This document shows, in pieces, positions 40,562 through 49,156 of a stretch of 64,000 nucleotides of DNA (positions are counted from its first letter, which is position 1; each line of letters begins with the position of its first letter). The notes under the pieces are model-generated. The model searched no databases and was not told the DNA's origin. It saw only the letters and a list, made by a program, of their open reading frames with translations. The stretch is from an uncultured Acidocella sp. (GTDB lineage: Bacteria; Pseudomonadota; Alphaproteobacteria; Acetobacterales; Acetobacteraceae): contig NZ_CAMIIE010000011.1 in assembly GCF_946222605.1 (NCBI RefSeq), forward strand, positions 1 to 64,000, read 5' to 3'. The position numbers and the translations under genes were made by a program.

Positions 40562-40637
40562 ACAGGGTGAGTTTCTCCCCTGTTTCTTGGACGTTTCCTC
40601 CCTAAACTTGGCGGTGCTTTATGCACCGCCTTTTTTT
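40562..40637 (+). ncRNA. suhB/mmgR (alpha-r8)-like trans-acting small RNA
   Basis: A predicted transcript of about 76 bases. It opens with a hairpin (ACAGGG at 40562-40567 pairs CCCTGT at 40578-40583, with GAG/CTC inside). A single-stranded middle follows, with the anti-Shine-Dalgarno-like segment GTTTCCTCCCTAAACTTGG. It ends in a strong terminator. This size and three-part layout match the suhB/MmgR small RNAs of alphaproteobacteria as I recall them. In Sinorhizobium MmgR is linked to nutrient and storage-polymer control. The transcription unit is well supported; the family name is from memory and needs a covariance search. Confidence 0.68.
40610..40637 (+). terminator. Intrinsic terminator of the small RNA
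   Basis: A perfect 8-bp stem (GGCGGTGC/GCACCGCC, 40610-40617 and 40623-40630) with loop TTTAT is followed by seven T. The T run overlaps the stop codon of the convergent amidohydrolase gene. Confidence 0.9.
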
Positions 40638-41520
40638 ACTCCGCTGCTTGCTTGAAGTCCGGACCAGGCAGGCCGCCTTGCCGCAATGTCTGGATCACGT
40701 CCGCCAGAATCGCGGAAAGCCGCGCCTGCACCGCCTCGAAGCCGGGTTTGCGGGTATATTGGCGCTCATTCATGTAAAGCCCGCGGGCCAGCTCGATCTG
40801 CATCACCTGCACCGCCTCATGCGGGCGGCCATAATGGCGGGTGATGAAGCCGCCGGCATACGGGTCATTCCGGCGCACCGAAAATCCCTGCCCGAGAAAT
40901 TGCCGTTCGAGGAAGTTCGACCAGGCCGGGCGACAGCTGGCGCCGTGCGCGTCGCCCAGAATAATGTCGGGGCGCGGGCTCAGCCGGCTGAACGGGGTGG
41001 GCATGGAGTGGCAGTCCAGCACCAGGCAATAGCCGAACCGCTCCAGATTTTCCTCGATCAGCCCGGCCAGCGCCTCGTGAAAAGGCCGCCAGCAGCTCTC
41101 GATTCGCGCCCGCGCCTCCTCGAACAGCAGCTTGCGGGCATAGATCGGCTCGCCGGTGCCGACGATCCGCGCCACCGTCCCCAACCCGCAAGCCACGCGC
41201 GGGCTGGCGCTGTTGACGTAATCGGGCAGCCGGTCGGCGAACATATTGGGGTCCAGCTCCCAGGGTTCGCGATTCACATCGCACCAGGCGCGAGGAAATT
41301 CCGCCGCCAGCAGCGGCACGCCCAAGACCGGGCCGGCGGCGAACAGCTCCTCGACGAAACTATCCTCCGAGCCGCGGATCGCCTCCGGCGTCAGCCGCGA
41401 GGCCTGCAGAAACGCCTCCGGATAGACCCGGCCGGAATGCGGCGAGGTCAATACGAGGCCGGCCAGCTGCTGCGCCGGGCGGTGGAGGGTGATCGGCGGT
41501 GCGTCCATAGGTACCGTCAT
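40636..41520 (-). CDS. N-formylglutamate amidohydrolase family protein
   Basis: 294 residues of the FGase fold. Signature parts are VLTSPHSGRVYPEAF, AEFPRAWCDVNREPWELDP, LVLDCHSMPTP, IILGDAHGASC and GGFITRHYGRP. The family cleaves N-formylglutamate in one branch of histidine breakdown, but no hut genes are adjacent. It begins directly after the flippase stop with no gap, so it is the end of a two-gene transcript. Its last bases overlap the small RNA terminator from the other strand. Confidence 0.9.
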   Translation of the reverse strand: MTVPMDAPPITLHRPAQQLAGLVLTSPHSGRVYPEAFLQASRLTPEAIRGSEDSFVEELFAAGPVLGVPLLAAEFPRAWCDVNREPWELDPNMFADRLPDYVNSASPRVACGLGTVARIVGTGEPIYARKLLFEEARARIESCWRPFHEALAGLIEENLERFGYCLVLDCHSMPTPFSRLSPRPDIILGDAHGASCRPAWSNFLERQFLGQGFSVRRNDPYAGGFITRHYGRPHEAVQVMQIELARGLYMNERQYTRKPGFEAVQARLSAILADVIQTLRQGGLPGPDFKQAAE

Positions 41521-42981
41521 TCAACCAGCATGGGGGCGCGGGGGCAAGGGAAACAGTGCCAGCCGCAGCCGCCGCGCCAAGGCCCGCAGCCGTGCCGGCG
41601 CCAAAGCCAGCACGATGAGGATGAAACTCAACGCCGCAATGCCCGCCTGCAGGATCAGCGCCTGCGCCAACGCGGCCGGCAAAAGCGGCGTGACCGCCCA
41701 ACCCGCCAGCCGCGCGCCGAGCAGCCCGGCCAGCGGCACCAGCAGCAGCCGAAAGAGCGGCCAGGCCAGGTCGCGCTGGCCCTGGCGCAGCGCCAGCAGA
41801 AACAGCAAAGATGAAGCCGCCCCGCGCACCGCCAGCGCCCAGGCCAGCGCCGCCAGCCCGAACGGTGCGGCCAGACAGCAGCTCGCCAACATGCTCAGCG
41901 CATTCACCCAGGCATACCAGGAGACCAGCCCGACCCGTCCCAGCGCGGTGAGCAACGGGCTGATGATGCCATAGAGGGCGAGGCTCGGCGCCACCAGGCT
42001 GAGGATGGTGAATACCGGCACCGCCCCTGCCCAGCCCGGTCCGAACATCAGCAGCATCAATGGCCGTGCCGCCGCGCCGCTCACCGCGCTGACGAAAAAG
42101 ATCAGCAGGCACAGCGCATCCAGAATATGGCGCAGCACCAAAGCCCGGCGCGGCGGATCGTCGCGCACCGCCACCAGCACCGGCAGCACCAGCTTGCGGG
42201 CGGGCAGAAACGCCACCTCCTGCAGCACCTCCAGCAGCCGCTGGGCGATGCGAAACTGCGCCAGCGCCACCAATGGCAGCAACAGCCCCAGCAGCATCAC
42301 ATAGCCGGTGAGGGCGATGAAATCGACAAAGGCCGCCTCCATCAGCGGCCGGGAGAAGGCAAAGCCGGCGCGCAGCACCGCCCAGCCGGGCGGGCGCGGC
42401 GGCACCCAGCGCGCGCTGGCGCTGGCCACCAGTGCATAGAATGCCACCCCCACCAGGCGCTGCGCCACCAAAGCCGCCACACCCTGCCCGGCATAGGCCA
42501 GCGGCAGCGCGCACAAGCCGCCCAGCAGGGTGCTGCCCAGCGAGATCAGCCCGATGCTGCGAAAGCGGAATTGCGAACTGAGCCGCGCCGAGGGGACGAT
42601 GAGAAAGCAGGTCATCACCACGCTCAGCGCCATCACCCGCAGCACCGCCTTCAGCAACGGCAAATGATAGAGCCGCGCCGCCCACGGCGCGAGCAGCCAC
42701 AGCCCGGCCATAAACAACAGCGCGGTGAGCAACTGGCTCCAGAACGCCCCGGCCTCCACCGCGCGGTCGCCGGGGCAGGCCTGCACCTGCTCGCCGGCGC
42801 CGGAATTGGCCACCACCTTGGCCAGCTCGGACATCGCCGAGGCGATCGCGATCAGCCCGACATCGCGCGCCGGCACCACCCGCAACAGCAAGGCCAGGAT
42901 GGCAAACCCCGCCGCGCGCTCGGCCAGCACGGTCGCGAAATTCCAGGCCGCCCCGTGCGCGGTGCGCCGTGCCAGGCTCAT
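41521..42981 (-). CDS. Polysaccharide/lipopolysaccharide flippase-like transporter (MOP superfamily)
   Basis: A 486-residue protein with about 12-14 hydrophobic helices and the Wzx/MviN-type opening ARRTAHGAAWNFATVLAERAAGFAILALLLR. It should move lipid-linked oligosaccharide across the inner membrane. The ATG at 42981 has GGAGGCGGGG before it; the longer frame to 43020 does not. No glycosyltransferase genes surround it, so the cargo is unknown. It adjoins the amidohydrolase gene with no spacing. Confidence 0.82.
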   Translation of the reverse strand: MSLARRTAHGAAWNFATVLAERAAGFAILALLLRVVPARDVGLIAIASAMSELAKVVANSGAGEQVQACPGDRAVEAGAFWSQLLTALLFMAGLWLLAPWAARLYHLPLLKAVLRVMALSVVMTCFLIVPSARLSSQFRFRSIGLISLGSTLLGGLCALPLAYAGQGVAALVAQRLVGVAFYALVASASARWVPPRPPGWAVLRAGFAFSRPLMEAAFVDFIALTGYVMLLGLLLPLVALAQFRIAQRLLEVLQEVAFLPARKLVLPVLVAVRDDPPRRALVLRHILDALCLLIFFVSAVSGAAARPLMLLMFGPGWAGAVPVFTILSLVAPSLALYGIISPLLTALGRVGLVSWYAWVNALSMLASCCLAAPFGLAALAWALAVRGAASSLLFLLALRQGQRDLAWPLFRLLLVPLAGLLGARLAGWAVTPLLPAALAQALILQAGIAALSFILIVLALAPARLRALARRLRLALFPLPPRPHAG

Positions 42982-43038
42982 CCCCGCCTCCGTTGCAGAT
43001 CCGGCATGAAACCAGCACAACCAGACGCTGTCAAAGGG

Positions 43039-44259
43039 TCAGAGGCTCACCCACAAGCCGAGCAAAGCCAGCGCCAAAGCGGGCGGCATCATCACCGCGC
43101 CCAGCACCAGGAACCGCCAGGCGCTCATCTCCATCCCCTCACGGCGCAGCGCATTCAGCCAGAGGATCGTCGCCAGCGAGCCGGTGACGGAGAGGTTCGG
43201 CCCGAGATCCACCCCGATCAGCGCCGCCGCCTTCGCCCCGGCCGGGGCCTGGGCAAAGAGATGCGCCGCCAGCAGCCCCACCGGCAGGTTATTGGCGAGA
43301 TTGCTGAGCAGCCCCAGCCCCGCCCCCACCGGCCCAATCCCGACCTGCGCAAAACCGGAAAGCACCCGCACCAGCCCGGCCTGGTCCAACGCCGCGACCA
43401 TCACGAACAGCCCGGCCACCAGCGGCAAGACGCTCCAGGAAACGCCACGCAGGGCCTGCCAGGGCGGCGTGCGCGTCAGCAAACTGACCAGCACCAGGCA
43501 ACCAGCCCCGAGCAGGAAGGTCAGCGTGCCCAGCGCCCAGCCAAAGGCCGCCGCCGCCACCAGCAGCAAAGCCGCCACCCCCAGCCCGGCCAGCGTCCAG
43601 CGCCCGCCCGTGCCCAGCGTCACGCTCTCATCCGGAACCTGCAGCGTCTCACGCAGATGCGCCCTCTGGGTCAGCCATAAGGTCGCGTAGCTCGCCAGGA
43701 TCGCCAGCACCGACGCCAAACCGAACAGATGCAGCCACGCGCCCAGCCGCGGCATCTGCCCATCGAACAGCACCAGATTGGCGGGGTTGGAAATTGGCAG
43801 CAGAAACGAGGCGGCATTGGCGACGAAGGCGCAGATCAGCAGATAAGGCAGCTTATCCCTTGCCCCCGCCGCCCCGGCCATGGCGGCGACGGCCGGGGTG
43901 AACACCACCGCCGTCGCATCGTTGGAAAGCAGCGCCGTGATCACCACCGCCAGCGCATAAACCAGCGTGAACAGCAGCAGCGCCGACCCCCCGGCCCAGC
44001 GCGCCAGATGCGCCGCCGCCCAGTCGAACACGCCTTCCAGCACCGCCAGCTCGGCCAGCAGCATCATGCCGATGAGAAACAGATAAACCTGCGCCCCCTG
44101 CCCCATCGCCGCCAGCGCGGCGCGCGGCGAGAGCGCGCCCAGCCCGACCAGCAACACCGCCCCGGCCAGAGCCGGCCAGGCCTCCTTCACCCCGAAGGGC
44201 CGCGCCATGATGCAGCCCAGGCTGATGGCGACGACCAACAGGACCAAGCCGAGGCTCAC
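43039..44259 (-). CDS. ArsB/SLC13-type anion transporter
   Basis: A 406-residue inner-membrane protein with about 11 helices in two halves, with LLSNDATAVVFTPAVAAM, LLPISNPANLVLF and NLANNLPVGLLAAHL patterns of the arsenite/sodium-dicarboxylate (ArsB/CitM) superfamily. No arsR or arsC is near, so arsenite export is only one option. The start is GTG at 44259, overlapping the MFS stop as GTGA. Expression is thus coupled to the MFS gene. Confidence 0.85.
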   Translation of the reverse strand: MSLGLVLLVVAISLGCIMARPFGVKEAWPALAGAVLLVGLGALSPRAALAAMGQGAQVYLFLIGMMLLAELAVLEGVFDWAAAHLARWAGGSALLLFTLVYALAVVITALLSNDATAVVFTPAVAAMAGAAGARDKLPYLLICAFVANAASFLLPISNPANLVLFDGQMPRLGAWLHLFGLASVLAILASYATLWLTQRAHLRETLQVPDESVTLGTGGRWTLAGLGVAALLLVAAAAFGWALGTLTFLLGAGCLVLVSLLTRTPPWQALRGVSWSVLPLVAGLFVMVAALDQAGLVRVLSGFAQVGIGPVGAGLGLLSNLANNLPVGLLAAHLFAQAPAGAKAAALIGVDLGPNLSVTGSLATILWLNALRREGMEMSAWRFLVLGAVMMPPALALALLGLWVSL

Positions 44260-45422
44260 GCCCGGCGCACGCTGAGGAAATAGCCCAGCCCCACCAGCCC
44301 CAACGCCCCGCCGGCAATGCACAGCCCATCCCAGCCGCCGCGCGCCAGCAGCACGCCGCAGGCGGCGGAACCCGCCGCCCCGCCCAGGAAGAAGAAGGCC
44401 ATGAACACGCCGTTCAGCCGCGAGCGCAGCTCAGGGGCGAGGATATAGATCGAGCGCTGGCTCAGCACGAGATTGGTCTGCACCGCCGAGTCGAGCACGA
44501 TGCCGGCCAGCGCCAGCACCAGAACCGAATGGATCTGCGCCCCCAGCGCCGCGATGATGAAGGCCAGCGTCACCCCCAGCAGCGCCAGGATGGTGCCGGC
44601 CCGGGTATGGCCACGATCCGCCATATGCCCGGCCCAAGGCGCCACCAGCGCCCCCGCCGCGCCCACCAGCGCGAACACCGCGATGCCGCGCTGGGTGAAG
44701 CCGAACCGCGCCGCCAGATAAAGCGGCACCCCGGTCCAGAACAGCGAGAACCCGGCAAAGCAGGCGGCATGGACGAAAGCGCGCTGGCGCAGCACCGCAA
44801 AGCGCAGCGGCAGCGTGAACAAGGAGCCCAGCAGCTCGCCATAATGATGGTTCGCCGCCGGCTGGCGGTGCGGCAATTTGCGGCTCAGCAGCACCGCCAT
44901 CCCGGCCATCGCCGCGGCGGAGAGAAAGAACACCATCCGCCAGGAGGAAAACGCCGCGATGGTCGAGGCGACGGGCCGCGACAGCAGGATGCCGAACAGC
45001 AGCCCGGAGGTCACCATTCCCACCACCTTGCCGCGCTGATGTTCAGGTGTCAGATGCGCCGCCAGCGGGATCAGCATTTGCACCGCCACCGAGGTCACCC
45101 CGATCAAGGCCGAGACCACCAGCATCACCCGCGCATCCCAGGCGAAGCCGGCCAGCAGCAGCGGGATGATCGCCGCCGCGATGGTCAGCACCACCAGGCG
45201 CCGATTCTCCACCAGATCCCCCAGCGGCACCAGGAACAGCAACCCCGCCGCGTATCCCAGCTGGGTGAGAGTCACGATCAGGCTTTCCGCCTGCGCCCCC
45301 ATATGCAGCGCCGGGCCGATCAACCCGATCAGCGGCTGCGCATAATAAATATTCGCCACGACAATCCCGCAGGAGGCGGCGAGCAACCCGACCATTTGTC
45401 GGGACGGAGATGATTCAGACAT
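44256..45422 (-). CDS. MFS transporter (12 TM, DHA1-like drug/sugar efflux type)
   Basis: A 388-residue major facilitator with about 12 hydrophobic helices. The opening IVVANIYYAQPLIGLIGPAL and GLLFLVPLGDLVENRRLV loop resemble the YnfM/AraJ-like efflux group. The ATG at 45422 (MSESSPSRQ) is used. The upstream in-frame Met lies inside uppP, which is divergent from it. It is co-transcribed with the ArsB-like gene. The substrate is unknown. Confidence 0.85.
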   Translation of the reverse strand: MSESSPSRQMVGLLAASCGIVVANIYYAQPLIGLIGPALHMGAQAESLIVTLTQLGYAAGLLFLVPLGDLVENRRLVVLTIAAAIIPLLLAGFAWDARVMLVVSALIGVTSVAVQMLIPLAAHLTPEHQRGKVVGMVTSGLLFGILLSRPVASTIAAFSSWRMVFFLSAAAMAGMAVLLSRKLPHRQPAANHHYGELLGSLFTLPLRFAVLRQRAFVHAACFAGFSLFWTGVPLYLAARFGFTQRGIAVFALVGAAGALVAPWAGHMADRGHTRAGTILALLGVTLAFIIAALGAQIHSVLVLALAGIVLDSAVQTNLVLSQRSIYILAPELRSRLNGVFMAFFFLGGAAGSAACGVLLARGGWDGLCIAGGALGLVGLGYFLSVRRA

Positions 45423-45510
45423 GGGCCTCGACTTAACGGCGCGGGAAAATTCTGCGAAGCAGCAAATGGGGCGTCCGGCTTGAGCGCGCCATAGCTGAGG
45501 GGATGATTTC

Positions 45511-46344
45511 ATGGATTTATTGCATGCCGTGCTGTTTGCCATCCTGCAGGGGGCGACGGAACTCTTCCCCGTCAGCTCGCTGGGCCATGCGGTGGTGGTG
45601 CCGGCCTTGCTGCATTGGCATGTGGATCAGGCGGCGCCGAGCTTCCTGCCTTTCCTGGTGATGCTGCATCTGGGCACCGCCTTCGGGCTGATCGCCTATT
45701 TCTATGTGGAATGGCTGGTGATGGCGCGCGGCGTGCTGGGGCTGGGCTATGAGGCCGAAAACGCCTCCGCCCGGGCGCTGCTGGGCAAGCTGATCGTCGC
45801 CACCATCCCGGCGGTGATCATCGGCGCGCTGCTGAAGAAACATATCGCCCATCTCTTCGCCAGCCCGATGATCGCGGCCGGCTTTCTCATCCTCAACGCC
45901 ATATTGCTGCTCCTGGGCGAGCGCCGGCGCGACCAGCCTCTGCGCGGCACCACCATCGGCTATGTGGACGCGCTGATCATCGGCATCTTCCAGTGCCTGG
46001 CCTTCCTGCCTGGCATCTCGCGCTCGGGGGCGGCCATCGTCGGCGGGCTGCAGCGCGGCATTTCCTATGCCGGGGCGGCGAAATTCTCCTTCCTAATGGG
46101 CACGCCGGTGATCCTCGCCGCCGCCGCCGCCGAAGTGCCGAAGCTGATCAAGGCGCATGAGCTGCATGCGCTGTTCGGCATCTCGCTGGTGGCCGCCCTC
46201 GTCTCCGGCATCGTCGCCTATGCCAGCACCGCCTTCCTGATGCGCTATTTCAAGGATCACGATGAGTGGGCGATGAAGCCGTTCGCGATCTATTGCGCGC
46301 TGGCGGGCATCGTCTCCCTGGCGCTGCTGTGGGGCGGGCTGTGA
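45511..46344 (+). CDS. uppP: Undecaprenyl-diphosphatase (BacA/UppP)
   Basis: A 277-residue inner-membrane phosphatase recycling undecaprenyl pyrophosphate for cell-wall synthesis. Both active-site motifs are visible: QGATELFPVSSLGH near the N terminus and FLPGISRSGAAIVGGL in the second half, with eight hydrophobic helices. Overproduction in relatives gives bacitracin resistance. It overlaps the SGNH hydrolase start (GTGA). Confidence 0.95.
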   Translation: MDLLHAVLFAILQGATELFPVSSLGHAVVVPALLHWHVDQAAPSFLPFLVMLHLGTAFGLIAYFYVEWLVMARGVLGLGYEAENASARALLGKLIVATIPAVIIGALLKKHIAHLFASPMIAAGFLILNAILLLLGERRRDQPLRGTTIGYVDALIIGIFQCLAFLPGISRSGAAIVGGLQRGISYAGAAKFSFLMGTPVILAAAAAEVPKLIKAHELHALFGISLVAALVSGIVAYASTAFLMRYFKDHDEWAMKPFAIYCALAGIVSLALLWGGL

Positions 46345-47102
46345 GGCGCGCTTTGCTGGCAGCCGCCCTGCTGCTCGCACCAAGCTTCGCCCCAACTCTC
46401 GCCCAGGCCAAGGTCAACCTCGCCGAAGCCCCGATCGGCCGCACCGATCTGCCCTGGTGGAATGCCCGCTGGCACGCCACTCTGGTGGAGAAGGCCGCGC
46501 ATCCCAACGCCAAGCTGGTCTGGCTGGGCGATTCGATCACCTATTACTGGCAGCGCCAGGGCGGGCATGGCTATGACGACATCAAGCCGGTCTGGGACAA
46601 ATATTATAACGCCTATGACGCGCTGGATTTCGGCTTCATCGGCGACACCACCGCCTCGCTGATCTGGCGTCTCGACCATGGCCAGGTCGAAGGGCTGCAC
46701 CCGAAGCTCGCCATCATCCTGATCGGCGCCAATAATTTCGGCCGGGTGCATTGGGATGCCGCGATGACGGTGCCCGGCATCGAATCCGTGGCGGCGAACA
46801 CCCAGAAGCGCCTGCCGGGGGCGCATATCCTGCTGCTGGGCGTGCTGCCCTGCATTCGCGGCCCCTGGGTGGACGCGCAGACCATCGCCACCAATGCGGA
46901 TCTCGCCAAGCATTATGAGGGGAATCCCGGCGTCACCTTCGTCGATCTGCGGCATCTGTTCATCAAGGATGGCAAGGTGGACGCGTCGCTCTTCGTCGAT
47001 CCGCATCTCACCCCGCCGGAGCCGGCCTTGCATCCGAACCGTGAGGGCATGACGATGATCGCCCAGGCCATCGCCCCGATCGTGAAAAAATACGAGAACT
47101 GA
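46341..47102 (+). CDS. Secreted SGNH/GDSL-type hydrolase (PAF-acetylhydrolase-like)
   Basis: 253 residues. A signal peptide (RRALLAAALLLAPSFAPTLAQA) precedes an SGNH domain: block I WLGDSITYYW, block II FIGDTTASLIWRL, block III LIGANNFGR, and block V DPHLTPPEPALHPN with Asp and His. It probably removes acyl or acetyl groups from a periplasmic glycan or lipid. The GTG at 46341 overlaps the uppP stop, so the two are coupled, hinting at envelope work. Block III has an extra Ala compared with the usual GxND. Confidence 0.87.
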   Translation: MRRALLAAALLLAPSFAPTLAQAKVNLAEAPIGRTDLPWWNARWHATLVEKAAHPNAKLVWLGDSITYYWQRQGGHGYDDIKPVWDKYYNAYDALDFGFIGDTTASLIWRLDHGQVEGLHPKLAIILIGANNFGRVHWDAAMTVPGIESVAANTQKRLPGAHILLLGVLPCIRGPWVDAQTIATNADLAKHYEGNPGVTFVDLRHLFIKDGKVDASLFVDPHLTPPEPALHPNREGMTMIAQAIAPIVKKYEN

Positions 47103-47133
47103 CAGCGCCCGGAGCCCGGCGCCGCGCCGGCCC

Positions 47134-47163
47134 ATAAAAAAGGCGCCCCGCGAGGGGCGCCTT
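47134..47163 (-). terminator. Terminator of the ATP synthase operon
   Basis: A perfect 10-bp stem (AAGGCGCCCC/GGGGCGCCTT, 47140-47149 and 47154-47163) with loop GCGA is followed on the minus strand by TTTTTATGGG. It serves the atp operon. The plus side has no T run, so it is a weaker terminator for the SGNH gene. Confidence 0.82.
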
Positions 47164-47191
47164 AAGGTTACTCTGGGAGCAACGTAAACAT

Positions 47192-47295
47192 TAGAGCATC
47201 AAGCTTTTAGCTTGATGCTCTAAATTTTGTTTTAGCGAGCAATTTCATGTGTTTATTTTGACGCTCGCGCGTCAACCTAAACACATATTGCTCTA
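47192..47295. repeat. Family B 104-bp palindromic repeat, copy 2
   Basis: Same length and layout as the copy at 17947 and identical except at two positions (A for C in the linker; C for G in the second loop). It lies between the atpC coding end and the operon terminator; its right end TGCTCTA includes the atpC stop codon (47293-47295). Confidence 0.88.
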
Positions 47296-47709
47296 AGCCG
47301 CGGTCGGGAGCGCCGCGCTATCCACCATCGCCTGGGCGGAAATCAGCGCATCCGAAGCCTCGCGATAGGCGTCGGCATCCTGCAGGTTCACCGCCGCGAA
47401 GGCCGCCTTGGCCTCCGCCAGCTTCGCCTGCGCCGCCGCCGCGTCGATATCAGCCTGGCGGATGATCTCGTCCGCCAGCACCGAGCAGCGGCCTTCCGTC
47501 ACCTCGGCGAAACCGCCGGTGACGAAGAAGCGGTCGGTGATCTTCCCGGCCTCGTAGATATCGACCAGTCCGCCGCGCAGGCTGGTGACCAGCTTGGAAT
47601 GGCCCGGCAGGATGCCGAGATCGCCTTCCGTCCCCGGAACCACGACCATGTCGACCTCACGGGCCAGCAGCAGACGCTCAGGGCTGATGATTTCCAGGGC
47701 CAAGGGCAT
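47293..47709 (-). CDS. atpC: ATP synthase epsilon subunit
   Basis: 138 residues of the F1 epsilon subunit: the beta-sandwich (LALEIISPERLLL, VVVPGTEGDLGILPGHSKLVTSL, SVLADEIIRQADID), then a C-terminal helical hairpin. It is the last gene of atpHAGDC, 3 bases after atpD. Its TAG stop is the first codon of the family B repeat on this strand, so the original C terminus may have been changed by the repeat. Confidence 0.94.
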   Translation of the reverse strand: MPLALEIISPERLLLAREVDMVVVPGTEGDLGILPGHSKLVTSLRGGLVDIYEAGKITDRFFVTGGFAEVTEGRCSVLADEIIRQADIDAAAAQAKLAEAKAAFAAVNLQDADAYREASDALISAQAMVDSAALPTAA

Positions 47710-47712
47710 GGA

Positions 47713-49146
47713 TCAGGCCTTCGCCGCCAGGGCTTCGGCCTTGGCGATCGCCTCGTCGATACCGCCGACCATGTAGAAGGCCGCTTCCGGCATATGGTCG
47801 TAATCGCCGTTCACCAGGCCCTTGAAGGAGCGGATGGTGTCCTCGATGCCGACGAACACGCCCGGCGAACCGGTGAAGACTTCAGCGACATGGAAGGGCT
47901 GGGACAGGAAGCGCTCGATCTTACGGGCGCGGGCCACGACCAGCTTGTCGTCCTCGGAGAGCTCGTCCATGCCGAGGATGGCGATGATGTCCTGCAAGCC
48001 CTTATAGGTCTGCAGAATGCGCTGCACGTCGCGCGCCACCTTGTAATGCTCTTCGCCGACGATGCGCGGATCGAGCGAGCGGGAGGTGGAGTCCAACGGA
48101 TCCACAGCCGGGTAGATGCCCTTTTCGGCGATCGCACGGTTGAGCACGGTCGTCGCATCGAGATGCGCGAAGGTGTTGGCCGGCGCCGGGTCGGTCAAAT
48201 CGTCGGCGGGCACGTAGACGGCCTGCACGGAGGTGATCGACCCCTTCTTGGTGGAGGTGATGCGCTCCTGCAGGGCGCCCATATCCGTCGCCAGGGTCGG
48301 CTGATAGCCCACCGCAGAGGGGATGCGGCCGAGCAGCGCCGACATTTCCGCGCCCGCCTGGGTGAAGCGGAAGATATTGTCCACGAAGAACAGCACGTCC
48401 TGGCCTTCCTGGTCGCGGAAATACTCGGCCATCGTCACGCCGGAGAGGGCGACGCGGGCGCGCGCACCCGGCGGTTCGTTCATCTGGCCATAGACCAGCG
48501 CGACCTTGGAGCCATCGGTGGTGCCGTCCTCGTTCAGCTTGATGACGCCGGCATCGACCATTTCATGGTACAGATCGTTACCCTCGCGGGTCCGCTCGCC
48601 AACGCCCGCGAACACGGAGACGCCGCCATGGCCCTTGGCGATGTTGTTGATCAGCTCCTGGATGAGCACGGTCTTGCCCACGCCAGCGCCGCCAAACAGG
48701 CCGACCTTGCCGCCCTTCAGATACGGGGCCAGCAGATCCACCACCTTGATGCCGGTGACCAGGATCTCGGCCGAGCCGGCCTGCTCCTCGAAGGAGGGGG
48801 CATCGTTATGGATCGGCGCGCGGGCCGTCGCGGCGATCGGGCCGCGCTCGTCGATCGGCTCGCCGATCACGTTCAGGATGCGGCCCAGCACGCCCGGGCC
48901 GACCGGCACGGAGATGGCCGCACCGGTATCGGTCACGGACTGGCCACGGACCATGCCGTCGGTGCTGTCCATGGCGATGCAGCGCACCGTGCGCTCGCCG
49001 ATTTCCTGCGCCACTTCGAGCACCAGGCGGCGCTCGCCGATCTGGGTCTCCAGGGCGTTCTGAATGAAGGGCAGCGCGCCGTCGAACTCAACGTCGACAA
49101 CAGCGCCATTGATCTGGGTCACACGGCCGGTGTTGTTGCTTGTCAT
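47713..49146 (-). CDS. atpD: ATP synthase beta subunit
   Basis: A 477-residue catalytic subunit of F1. P-loop GGAGVGKTVL, catalytic Glu in GVGERTREGNDLY, DELSEED loop and the usual C-terminal helical domain. GAGGAC precedes the ATG at 49146; a longer frame to 49188 would run into atpG. It is the fourth gene of the operon. Confidence 0.97.
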   Translation of the reverse strand: MTSNNTGRVTQINGAVVDVEFDGALPFIQNALETQIGERRLVLEVAQEIGERTVRCIAMDSTDGMVRGQSVTDTGAAISVPVGPGVLGRILNVIGEPIDERGPIAATARAPIHNDAPSFEEQAGSAEILVTGIKVVDLLAPYLKGGKVGLFGGAGVGKTVLIQELINNIAKGHGGVSVFAGVGERTREGNDLYHEMVDAGVIKLNEDGTTDGSKVALVYGQMNEPPGARARVALSGVTMAEYFRDQEGQDVLFFVDNIFRFTQAGAEMSALLGRIPSAVGYQPTLATDMGALQERITSTKKGSITSVQAVYVPADDLTDPAPANTFAHLDATTVLNRAIAEKGIYPAVDPLDSTSRSLDPRIVGEEHYKVARDVQRILQTYKGLQDIIAILGMDELSEDDKLVVARARKIERFLSQPFHVAEVFTGSPGVFVGIEDTIRSFKGLVNGDYDHMPEAAFYMVGGIDEAIAKAEALAAKA

Positions 49147-49156
49147 CTCTATGTCC

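Noticed and set aside
41360..43018. 552-codon minus-strand frame rich in Gly, Ala and Arg
   Set aside because: It is a frame shadow of the flippase gene, which has the membrane-protein pattern and ribosome site; the long frame follows from high GC content.
42127..43680. 517-codon plus-strand frame rich in Gln, His and Arg
   Set aside because: Antisense to two membrane-protein genes. The Gln/His/Arg composition is what antisense to Leu/Ala-rich coding gives.
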